Shown here: piece by piece, positions 1 to 7,763 of the stretch | Numbering within the stretch: the first letter of the stretch is position 1 | Layout: each line of letters begins with the position of its first letter | Source: Sphingobacterium composti | Lineage (GTDB): Bacteria; Bacteroidota; Bacteroidia; Sphingobacteriales; Sphingobacteriaceae | Assembly: GCF_009829075.1 (NCBI RefSeq) | Contig: NZ_WUQZ01000018.1 | Location: 1 to 64,000, forward strand | Reading direction: 5' to 3' | DNA: 64,000 nt | Program-made: the position numbers and the translations under genes | Notes under the pieces: model-generated | Databases searched by the model: none | The model's input: only the letters and a program-made list of their open reading frames with translations | What the model was told of the DNA's origin: nothing

Positions 1-79
1 TATAAAGCTCTCCTAGAGAGGTGTACGTTGTTTCAGCTTTTAACTGTAAATTGGCAGGAAGTACAAATTCTGGAATCAT
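1..79 (-). CDS. 5' end of an unknown gene running off the left edge
   Basis: An ATG at position 79 on the minus strand opens a frame that stays open for 26 codons to the window edge. It begins MIPEFVLPANLQ. It is divergent from the HTH gene that starts at 149. The fragment is too short to assign a family, and chance openness over 26 codons is possible. Confidence 0.35.
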   Translation of the reverse strand, partial: MIPEFVLPANLQLKAETTYTSLGELY

Positions 80-148
80 AACTAATAGTATAATATTAAA
101 TTACACATAATAATTTATATATTTGTTATTTAGATAAAATAAATTACA

Positions 149-616
149 GTGGGAAAATCAGTCTTACAAATTCAGCGATCAGACGCAACAGAGATAAAGA
201 AATTATTAAATACAAATGATGCTTATACCGTTGGTATAAGACTATACATGGTATATCTTGTTGCATTAGGTTATTCGAGCAGACGGTTGTCTGAACTACA
301 TAATATCAGCTTCAAGCAGATAACAAATTGGGTTCATAGATTTGAAAAAGAAGGTATTGAAGGATTAAAAGATAAGAAAGGGCGTGGTAGACGGAGCAAT
401 TTATCAAACAAACAACTCGAAAGAATCAAAAGCTTGGTCATACACGAAAAACCTTCGGATTATGGATATCAATCTGTAAAGTGGACAGGCCCACTTGTGG
501 CTCAATGGATTGATAAAGAATATGGCTTAACCTATCAAAAGGCACAAGTCTATAACTTGCTCGAAAAGGTTGGAATTGTGTTTGAAAAGAAAAAAGGTTT
601 AGTTCATAAAGTGTAA
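149..616 (+). CDS. Helix-turn-helix protein, IS630-type transposase N-terminal half (orphan)
   Basis: A 155-residue protein starting at GTG. Residues about 40-65 form a helix-turn-helix (SSRRLSELHNISFKQITNW). They are followed by a basic GRGRR linker and a second winged-helix-like segment at about 110-145 (WTGPLVAQWIDKEYG). This is the layout of the DNA-binding half of IS630-type transposases, or of the orfA product in two-ORF members. No DDE catalytic domain follows: downstream lie only 173 bases of non-coding DNA and then a SusC gene. It is either an IS remnant or a stand-alone DNA-binding protein. No terminal inverted repeats were identified. The family call is by motif pattern only. Confidence 0.7.
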   Translation: MGKSVLQIQRSDATEIKKLLNTNDAYTVGIRLYMVYLVALGYSSRRLSELHNISFKQITNWVHRFEKEGIEGLKDKKGRGRRSNLSNKQLERIKSLVIHEKPSDYGYQSVKWTGPLVAQWIDKEYGLTYQKAQVYNLLEKVGIVFEKKKGLVHKV

Positions 617-672
617 TTAATTAACATACTTTCATCAAAATTGAAGAAGAGCCAGTATGGTCCGGAATATTC

Positions 673-725
673 AGTTAATTTTATTTAAAATGTTAAATAT
701 TTTAACATTTTAAATAAAATTAACT
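673..725. repeat. 53-bp perfect palindrome upstream of susC
   Basis: Two 25-bp arms (673-697 and 701-725) are exact reverse complements around a 3-base centre TAT. The left arm begins AGTTAATTTTATTT. The palindrome is almost pure A/T and has no following T-tract, so it does not look like an ordinary intrinsic terminator. It lies between the HTH gene and the SusC start at 790. A dyad operator, a cruciform-forming site or an insertion scar are possible. Confidence 0.85.
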
Positions 726-789
726 ATGTTAGCATATCACAATTTATTAAAGGATAAAATGTGTTAATTACTAACAAAAACTATAATTT

Positions 790-3700
790 ATGAAGAGAAA
801 ATTACTCAGTACATTGTTTGCTGTGGCCTGCGTTACTAGCGTGTCATATGCGCAAACTCGAGAAGTGAGTGGTTTGGTGACATCAACAGATGGAACTCCA
901 ATTAATGGGGCTTCTGTATCTGTTGTAGGAACTAATTCTGCTACCCAAACGGATGGATCAGGTAGATTTAAAATTCAGGCTACTGCTGGATCAACGTTAA
1001 ATGTATCCTATATAGGTTACACAAGCCAGCGAGTTTCCATTGGTAATTCCACAACTTTATCCATAATATTACAAGGTGGCGATCAGGCACTAGAAGAGGT
1101 GGTAGTTGTTGGATATGGTAGTACTACTCAGGAAGCGTTTACTGGATCTGCTAAAAAAATTACTTCCGAAAATCTAGAACGTAAAAATGTGTCCAATATT
1201 TCACAAGCATTAGCTGGAGAAGTTGCTGGTGTTACGGTGATTAATTCGAGTGGACAACCTGGTACTACAGCTACAATACGTATCAGAGGTTTAGGTTCTG
1301 TCAATGGTAATCGTGCGCCTTTGTATGTCGTGGATGGTGTACCTTTTACAGGTAACCTTACTTCTTTAAATATGGCTGACGTGGAGTCAACAACAGTTTT
1401 GAAAGATGGTACTGCTACTGCAATTTATGGATCTAGAGGAGCTAATGGTGTGATTTTAGTTACAACAAAAAGTTCGAAAGGGAAAGCTCCTTTTCTAGAG
1501 GCAGATGTTAATTTTGGGACAAATGCAGCATTAATCCCAAGGTATGAAACAATAAAATCCCCGGAGACTTTTATTGGATTGGCGTGGGAATCTGTATACA
1601 ATCAGGCAGTCGCTGCAGGTAATGCGGATCCTACAACTTTTGCAAATAACAACCTTTTTGGAGGCACAGGAATTAGTGCTGGATATAATTTATGGAATGT
1701 AACTTCTGTTGCCGATTTGATTGATCCAGTTACTCGAACTGTTAAACCAGGGGTAACAAGAAAATATGATCCGGAGTATTGGGGTGATCACGCCTTTCAG
1801 AATGCAGCTAGAACAGATATTAATATCAAATTAGGGGGATCTGCTGAAACGAACAATTATTATACATCATTTGGTTATTTGAATGACAAAGGATATTCAA
1901 TCAATTCAGACTTCGAACGCTTAACAGGGCGTGTTAATCTAGATAATAAAGTCAAGACATGGTTAAACTCAGGTGTGAACTTATCATATGCAAGAACCCA
2001 AAGAACAACTAATGGGCAAAGTGAGGATTCTGGTAGTGTATTTTGGTTTGTAGATAATATGCCATCTATTTTTCCGGTATTCCAGCGGGATGAAGATGGT
2101 AATAAAATTGAAGACCCTTACTACGGGGGATACGTATTTGATTACGGAAGAAATCCTAATCGCCGCTTTGCAGGTTCGACAAATTCAATTGCGGATGCAA
2201 CTTATGGTTTAAGAAGAGCATTTAGAAATGAAGTGAATGGTCGTGCTTATGCTAATTTTAATATTATCGATGGTTTGACATTTGAAAACTCAATCGCTGT
2301 CAATTATTATCATAATAAATCTGTTGTCAGATATAGTAAATTCTACGGTCCAGGTGAACAGACTAATGGTTTGATTAGCCAAGGCAGAACAGAGACTTTT
2401 TCATACTCATTGTTGAATTTACTTCGTTATAAAACATCTTTCGTTGGAGGTCATAATCTAGAAGCCTTAGCAGCACATGAGAGCCAAGATTATTCTAATA
2501 ATTATCTATCTGGCTCAAAGAATCAGCTAGTAAGAGATGATTCTTACGAGTTTGATAATGCTGTTGTTACTTTGCCTTTTTCTTCTTACGAAGAGGGGTT
2601 TGCAATTGAAAGTTACTTTGGGCAAGTAAACTATGATTATAATCAAAAGTATTATTTATCAGGAAGTGTGCGTCGTGATGGTTCTTCGAGATTTGTGAAT
2701 AACAAGTGGGGAACTTTCGGTTCTATTGGAGCAGGATGGATCATGTCAAAGGAGAATTTTATGCAGAAGCAAAATGTTTTTGATTACTTGAAATATAAAA
2801 TTAGTTATGGTGTAATTGGAGATCAGTCTGTGGGTTCTTACTACCCGGGGTTAGTAACATTCCCTATTACCCCACTGGATGGAGTGCCTTCTATTGGGAC
2901 ACCAGTTGTAGGAAATCCTGATCTCTCATGGGAGTCAGCACGTATGTTTCAAACAGGTGTAGATTTTCAAGTCGGAAATTATTTGACTGGTAGTTTTGAG
3001 TATTATATCAAAAATACAGACAATTTGATTTTTGATAGAAGACTAGGTCCTTCTATAGGTTACGCGCTAATAAGAGTTAATGATGGAAAACTACAAAATA
3101 AGGGCTTTGAATTTGATTTGACTAGTCATTTATTTAAAAGTGAGACTTTTTATTTTGATTTAGGTGTTAATGGAGAAATTTTTAGAAATAAAATCACTAA
3201 AATGCCAATTGATCCATCTACAAATGAACCTAAGAAAGTAGATGTACAAGGTAGTTATGCATGGGCTGAGGGAAGATCTATTTATGACTTTTATTTAAGA
3301 GATTATGTGGGTGTAGATCCAGAGGATGGTAGAGCAAAGTGGAGAATGTTTTGGACAGATTTGAATGGTAATGGAGTTTATGATGATGGAACGCAAAATG
3401 ATGATGATGGAGACATTATTCCAGCAGAGCACATTACGAGTTTAGAGGTGTTTGAGAATACTCAAAACTTGGAGATCCAAGAGTCAGAAACTAAAACGTA
3501 TCAAAGAGCTACTTTGATGTATGCTAATAAAACAGCTATTCCAAAGATTAGAGGTGCTTTCAATATATCAACAGGATATAACGGGTTTAGTCTGACCGCC
3601 CAGTTTTTATATAGCCTAGGAGGATATGCATACGATGGTGCATATGCATCTCTTATGGGGAATGGACGTATAGGTGACGCGAATTGGCATGAAGATATGC

Positions 3701-4029
3701 TTAATAGATGGCAAAAGGCAGGAGATGAAACCGATGTGCCTAAGCTTTCGAATAACAGAGATTTGAATATCAATTCTGCATCTACTCGTTTCCTTACTAA
3801 GGCAGATTATTTTTCATTAAACAATGTGAGGTTAGGTTACAATTTTAATGATAACGTACTTCGAACTATTGGTTTTGGTGGTTTAAGTGTTTGGGTTTCA
3901 GGAGATAATTTATGGTTGTCAACTAAGAGAAAGGGGTTCAATCCTTCGTCATCAGAAAGTGGATCATCGAGTGTTTATAGATATTCTCCTCTTTCTACTT
4001 TTTCAGCAGGTTTAAGAGCTAAATTTTAA
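790..4029 (+). CDS. SusC/RagA-family TonB-linked outer-membrane transporter
   Basis: A 1079-residue protein. It has a signal peptide (about 1-22, ending VSYAQ), a carboxypeptidase-regulatory-like beta-sandwich (about 23-110), the junction sequence EEVVVVGYG near 105, a TonB plug (LYVVDGVPF and the SusC signature region at about 115-235), and a long outer-membrane barrel ending in an aromatic/basic C-terminus. It would import oligomers through the outer membrane with TonB energy, forming a lidded complex with the SusD product 3 bases downstream. No carbohydrate enzyme is adjacent, so the substrate cannot be inferred. The upstream 173 bases contain the large palindrome. Confidence 0.96.
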   Translation: MKRKLLSTLFAVACVTSVSYAQTREVSGLVTSTDGTPINGASVSVVGTNSATQTDGSGRFKIQATAGSTLNVSYIGYTSQRVSIGNSTTLSIILQGGDQALEEVVVVGYGSTTQEAFTGSAKKITSENLERKNVSNISQALAGEVAGVTVINSSGQPGTTATIRIRGLGSVNGNRAPLYVVDGVPFTGNLTSLNMADVESTTVLKDGTATAIYGSRGANGVILVTTKSSKGKAPFLEADVNFGTNAALIPRYETIKSPETFIGLAWESVYNQAVAAGNADPTTFANNNLFGGTGISAGYNLWNVTSVADLIDPVTRTVKPGVTRKYDPEYWGDHAFQNAARTDINIKLGGSAETNNYYTSFGYLNDKGYSINSDFERLTGRVNLDNKVKTWLNSGVNLSYARTQRTTNGQSEDSGSVFWFVDNMPSIFPVFQRDEDGNKIEDPYYGGYVFDYGRNPNRRFAGSTNSIADATYGLRRAFRNEVNGRAYANFNIIDGLTFENSIAVNYYHNKSVVRYSKFYGPGEQTNGLISQGRTETFSYSLLNLLRYKTSFVGGHNLEALAAHESQDYSNNYLSGSKNQLVRDDSYEFDNAVVTLPFSSYEEGFAIESYFGQVNYDYNQKYYLSGSVRRDGSSRFVNNKWGTFGSIGAGWIMSKENFMQKQNVFDYLKYKISYGVIGDQSVGSYYPGLVTFPITPLDGVPSIGTPVVGNPDLSWESARMFQTGVDFQVGNYLTGSFEYYIKNTDNLIFDRRLGPSIGYALIRVNDGKLQNKGFEFDLTSHLFKSETFYFDLGVNGEIFRNKITKMPIDPSTNEPKKVDVQGSYAWAEGRSIYDFYLRDYVGVDPEDGRAKWRMFWTDLNGNGVYDDGTQNDDDGDIIPAEHITSLEVFENTQNLEIQESETKTYQRATLMYANKTAIPKIRGAFNISTGYNGFSLTAQFLYSLGGYAYDGAYASLMGNGRIGDANWHEDMLNRWQKAGDETDVPKLSNNRDLNINSASTRFLTKADYFSLNNVRLGYNFNDNVLRTIGFGGLSVWVSGDNLWLSTKRKGFNPSSSESGSSSVYRYSPLSTFSAGLRAKF

Positions 4030-4032
4030 GTT

Positions 4033-5544
4033 ATGAAAAGAAATTATTTTTACATATTTACTGTGGCATTATTTGTATTAAGTGCATGTAGTAAGGATTT
4101 TTTGGAAAAATCACCAACCGATACTATTTCTGAGGAGGATCTTGGGAAGGCGGTTGAGCAAGATCCAGAATTGTTGAACGGAAGTGTTTTAGGATTGTAT
4201 TCTACAATGTTTGAGCCTGGTACAGGGGGAACTAGTGGTGTAGATGATGATTTTGGACAGAAGGGACAAGACATCAATATGGATTTATTAACATCTGATG
4301 CTGTTATTGAAGGTACAGATTGGGGATGGTATGGCGCGATGGGACAATATACTCCAACATTAGATTTTACTACGAACAATGTTTATGTACCATGGAGATA
4401 TTATTATAGGATTATTTTTGGCGCTAATACAATCATAGATGCACTAGGTGGTACAGATGTTGAAATTCCAGAAGATGAGACATCTAAAAGATACATAATG
4501 GGACAATCCAAAGCTATGAGAGCATATGCATATTTCTACTTATCTCAACTATTCTCTAGAAAAGGATATGGTTCAGATGGGGATCTTATTCTTCCGTTAT
4601 ACACAAAAGTGGAAAAAGCTAATTTACCTCTTTCTACATCCAAAGAAGTGTATGATTTGATTGTATCTGATTTAAAGCAAGCTATAGTTTATTTAGAAGG
4701 TTTTGAGAGAACTTCAAAGTCTCAAGTTAATAAATATGTCGCTAAAGGTTTACTTTCTTATGCTTTGATGGCAAGAGGTACACAAGCGGATTGGCAAGAG
4801 GTGGTTACATTGACTAATGATATTATTAGTAATAGCGGTCATCCATTGACTACTAAAAGTCAGACTACGGGTATTGTAACAAACGGTGTGCTTACGAATC
4901 CTGAATCAGGATTTAATAATGTTGCAACACCTAGTTGGATTTGGGGAACGGATCTTACCATCGAAAATGGTCTTTTATTCGATACATTTTGGGCTCATAT
5001 GGATTATTATACATATGGTTATGCTTCCTCAGGTGATGCAAAATTAATAAGTAAAGATTTATACGACTTAATTCCCGCTACAGATATACGCAAAAGACAA
5101 TTTCATGCTACACGGTTATATCCATTAAACAAATTCTTTGATCCAGCACGGGTGTGGGACGGACAAAACCCTGTTACTTGCGATTATTTGTATATGCGAG
5201 CGGATGAATTTTATTTGTTAAATGCGGAAGCTAATGCTAATTTGTCTCAAGATGCTGCTGCAAGATCTACTTTGAAAAGGTTATTAGATCTAAGATTAGA
5301 TGATGCAACTTATATCAACACTTTGAGTGGTCAAGCACTGAAAGATGAAATTTACTTACAAACACGTATCGAATTGTGGGGAGAAGGTAAAATATATCTA
5401 TATAATAAAAGGAATAAAAAATCAATTACAACAGCAAGTAATCACTATTCAACTAAAGGAGAAGTTATACCTTATGATGCGCAAAAACTAACTTTCCCAA
5501 TACCTCAAGCAGAAATTTTAAATAATCCATTTATAACAAGGTAG
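4033..5544 (+). CDS. SusD/RagB-family surface glycan/nutrient-binding lipoprotein
   Basis: A 503-residue protein. A lipobox is visible at LFVLSACSKDF (acylated Cys about 19), giving an outer-membrane lipoprotein. The family's TPR-like helices are recognisable (SKAMRAYAYFYLSQLF near 160; the C-terminal ADEFYLLNAEANANL segment near 390). It starts 3 bases after the SusC stop, so the two are co-transcribed and should form a SusCD complex. It is an isolated pair without hydrolases or a sigma/anti-sigma pair in view, so the ligand is unknown. Confidence 0.95.
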   Translation: MKRNYFYIFTVALFVLSACSKDFLEKSPTDTISEEDLGKAVEQDPELLNGSVLGLYSTMFEPGTGGTSGVDDDFGQKGQDINMDLLTSDAVIEGTDWGWYGAMGQYTPTLDFTTNNVYVPWRYYYRIIFGANTIIDALGGTDVEIPEDETSKRYIMGQSKAMRAYAYFYLSQLFSRKGYGSDGDLILPLYTKVEKANLPLSTSKEVYDLIVSDLKQAIVYLEGFERTSKSQVNKYVAKGLLSYALMARGTQADWQEVVTLTNDIISNSGHPLTTKSQTTGIVTNGVLTNPESGFNNVATPSWIWGTDLTIENGLLFDTFWAHMDYYTYGYASSGDAKLISKDLYDLIPATDIRKRQFHATRLYPLNKFFDPARVWDGQNPVTCDYLYMRADEFYLLNAEANANLSQDAAARSTLKRLLDLRLDDATYINTLSGQALKDEIYLQTRIELWGEGKIYLYNKRNKKSITTASNHYSTKGEVIPYDAQKLTFPIPQAEILNNPFITR

Positions 5545-5560
5545 ATAATTTCTCTTTATT

Positions 5561-5597
5561 AAATATATACAGTCATTCAAAATGACTGTATATATTT
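5561..5597. terminator. Hairpin terminator, probably bidirectional
   Basis: 17-bp perfect inverted repeat (5561-5577 / 5581-5597) with a CAA loop between the convergent susD-like and mrp-like genes. It is A/T-rich on both outer flanks. Confidence 0.65.
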
Positions 5598-5640
5598 AAA
5601 TATTGTGTTTAGGGAGACAGTCTAAAAGCCATTTTTTTAG

Positions 5641-6702
5641 TTACCTATTCGCCAGGATACTCAATTCTTGAGCTACTCTTCCGGCAATATTGTTGTACGC
5701 TTCCCCGATAGGATCTTCATGATCTAATACGATTGGGAAGCCATTATCTGCCGCATCTGCTACGGATTTGACAAGAGGAATTTCGCCTAAGAATGGGATT
5801 TGATTTTCTTCTGCAAGGCGTTTCCCACCATCCTTACCAAAGATGTAATATTTGTTATCTGGTAATTCGGCAGGTGTAAAGTAGGCCATATTTTCTACAA
5901 TTCCTAGAATAGGAACATTGATACCTTCCATTTTGTACATGCCAATACCTTTGATGGCATCAGCCAAGGCTACATTTTGCGGTGTAGTCACAATGACTGC
6001 GCCTGATATAGGGTAAGTTTGGGATACGGTGATATGAATATCGCCTGTGCCTGGAGGCATATCTACTACCAAATAATCTAATTCACCCCAGTCAGCATCA
6101 TTAAATAATTGTTTGATAGCCGAAGTAGCCATGGGGCCTCTCCAAGGTATAGGTTGATTCGGATCTGTAAAAAAACCGATTGACAAAAGTTTTAAACCAA
6201 ATTTTTCAATAGGCTCAATTTTAGTTGATCCATCTATCAATTGAGAAGCCATTGGTTTAGCGCCTTCCAAACCAAACATAATAGGTAGGGAAGGACCATA
6301 AATATCAGCATCTAGTAATCCTGTTTTAGCACCTTTACTTGCTAAAGCTAAAGCTAAATTGCTTGCAACGGTAGATTTTCCCACCCCGCCTTTTCCTGAA
6401 GAAACTAAAATGATATTTTTAATTCCTTTGAGTTGGTTAGGATCAACACTAGTGACACGCGAAGTCATATTTATTTCAACTTCTATCTCTTTGCTGACAA
6501 ATAAAGCAATAGCGTTGCGACAAGCGTGTTCGATATGGCCTTTTAATGGGCAGGCTGGTGTCGTCAATACGACATCAAATTTTACTTTATTGGGAAAAAT
6601 TTCAATATTTTGAATCATATGAAGAGTAACCAAATCTTTTTTCAAATCCGGCTCTTCAACGTGACTTAATGCATGTAATACTTGTTCTTGCGTAATAGTC
6701 AT
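5641..6702 (-). CDS. apbC: Mrp/ApbC (NBP35-type) Fe-S cluster carrier P-loop ATPase
   Basis: A 353-residue protein with an N-terminal DUF59/MIP18-like domain (about 1-85, including TTPACPLKGHIEHAC) followed by a Mrp NTPase. The deviant Walker A motif SSGKGGVGKST lies at about 101-111 and the Walker B-like VVDMPPGTGD near 205. The family binds and transfers Fe-S clusters to apo-proteins in the cytosol. The CxxC pair that normally follows ENM in ApbC/Nbp35 is absent here (ENMAYFTPAELPDNKYY), so cluster binding may differ. A TAGCTTTG box lies about 20 bases upstream on the minus strand. Monocistronic and convergent with the SusD gene. Confidence 0.93.
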   Translation of the reverse strand: MTITQEQVLHALSHVEEPDLKKDLVTLHMIQNIEIFPNKVKFDVVLTTPACPLKGHIEHACRNAIALFVSKEIEVEINMTSRVTSVDPNQLKGIKNIILVSSGKGGVGKSTVASNLALALASKGAKTGLLDADIYGPSLPIMFGLEGAKPMASQLIDGSTKIEPIEKFGLKLLSIGFFTDPNQPIPWRGPMATSAIKQLFNDADWGELDYLVVDMPPGTGDIHITVSQTYPISGAVIVTTPQNVALADAIKGIGMYKMEGINVPILGIVENMAYFTPAELPDNKYYIFGKDGGKRLAEENQIPFLGEIPLVKSVADAADNGFPIVLDHEDPIGEAYNNIAGRVAQELSILANR

Positions 6703-6723
6703 TTTTTACACTTTCTATTTGCA

Positions 6724-6731
6724 CAAAGCTA
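6724..6731 (-). promoter_or_regulatory. -7 box of the apbC promoter
   Basis: The minus strand reads TAGCTTTG, matching the Bacteroidota consensus TAnnTTTG, 21 bases upstream of the apbC ATG. No clear -33 TTG was picked out. Confidence 0.5.
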
Positions 6732-6845
6732 ATAAATCACTGATATATTCTTGTCATACGGATGTTTTAAAAGAGAGTATTAATTCATTATCATTCAATT
6801 TGAATTTTCATTAGTTTTGTGTTAAACTACAATTATTGTATAAAT

Positions 6846-7637
6846 ATGAAAAAATTATTCTTACTATTATTTTCTGTATTTGTGTATTGCCATGTCAATG
6901 CGCAACAGAGACAGTTGGAGGCTTTCGAAAAGCTTAATGCAGTTAAGTTTAATCTATTAACTTTGGCTACCGGAAAATTTGCATTTGAATATGAGCGTTT
7001 CTTGACACCAAAAATATCAGCAGGTATCAGTTTAGCTTTAAGACCAAAATCAAGTTTACCTTTTGAATCACAAATAACAAAATCATTTGATGAAGAGGAT
7101 GAAATTTTAAGTTTGATTTCTGGATTCAAATCTTCAACAACCTCTTTTACTCCTGAAGTACGTTTCTACACATCTAATAGGGGAGAGGGAAGAGGTTTTT
7201 ATTTAGCTCCCTATGTGAAATATACAAAATTTGGGTTTGAAGCGCCTTATATGTTTGATGTTGAAGCTGAGGTTGCCGGCGAGACTGTTTATGATCGAAA
7301 AGAAGAAATCCCATTGAATGGAGACTTAAAGACTTTTACAGCGGGTTTGTCGCTAGGAGTAAACTTCAAATTAAGCAAGAGTGTGTATTTGGATTGGCGT
7401 TTTTTTGGACCTGGTTATGGCACTTCCAAAGGTTCAGTCAGCGGAAAAATGTCATTAAATGCGGACGAACAGGATGGTCTTAAAGAAGCTCTATCAGAAT
7501 TGAAAACTGATATGGAAGATCTTCCTGTAAAGATAAAGATGGATTATAATGTAACAGGAGAAGGTGCGGATATTAAAGTTAATAATAGTCCTTGGGCAAA
7601 TATCCGAAGCGGTTTATCCATCGGGTATAGATTCTAA
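6846..7637 (+). CDS. Secreted, probably outer-membrane beta-barrel protein of unknown function
   Basis: A 263-residue protein. The start is the ATG at 6846, because a clean signal peptide begins there (MKKLFLLLFSVFVYCHVNAQ); an in-frame GTG 27 bases upstream would only add a non-signal leader. The mature part has alternating aromatic/polar strands (KFAFEYERFLTPKISAGISLALRP; YLAPYVKYTKFGF) and ends GLSIGYRF. A terminal Phe with this strand pattern suits a small outer-membrane barrel. I do not recognise a named family. It stands alone between an upstream divergent gene and a terminator. Confidence 0.8.
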   Translation: MKKLFLLLFSVFVYCHVNAQQRQLEAFEKLNAVKFNLLTLATGKFAFEYERFLTPKISAGISLALRPKSSLPFESQITKSFDEEDEILSLISGFKSSTTSFTPEVRFYTSNRGEGRGFYLAPYVKYTKFGFEAPYMFDVEAEVAGETVYDRKEEIPLNGDLKTFTAGLSLGVNFKLSKSVYLDWRFFGPGYGTSKGSVSGKMSLNADEQDGLKEALSELKTDMEDLPVKIKMDYNVTGEGADIKVNNSPWANIRSGLSIGYRF

Positions 7638-7661
7638 AAAATAAGGTTTTGTATAGTTAGA

Positions 7662-7697
7662 AAGGTTGTGCTTATCAAGGGGGCATAACCTTTTTTT
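7662..7697 (+). terminator. Intrinsic terminator
   Basis: 10-bp stem (7662-7671 / 7683-7692, one G-U pair) followed by a run of seven T. It lies downstream of the secreted barrel-like protein. Confidence 0.8.
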
Positions 7698-7763
7698 GTT
7701 TTGATGTAGAAGTATTCGGTAATAAAATTCTATTTTTATTCAAGAATTTAAATTCGAAACTTC

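Noticed and set aside
149..789. Complete insertion sequence at the left edge
   Set aside because: No DDE domain, no terminal inverted repeats and no target duplication could be identified; only the N-terminal half is supported.
4050..4379. 109-codon minus-strand frame inside the SusD gene
   Set aside because: Opposite a clear SusD coding sequence; no homology-like features.
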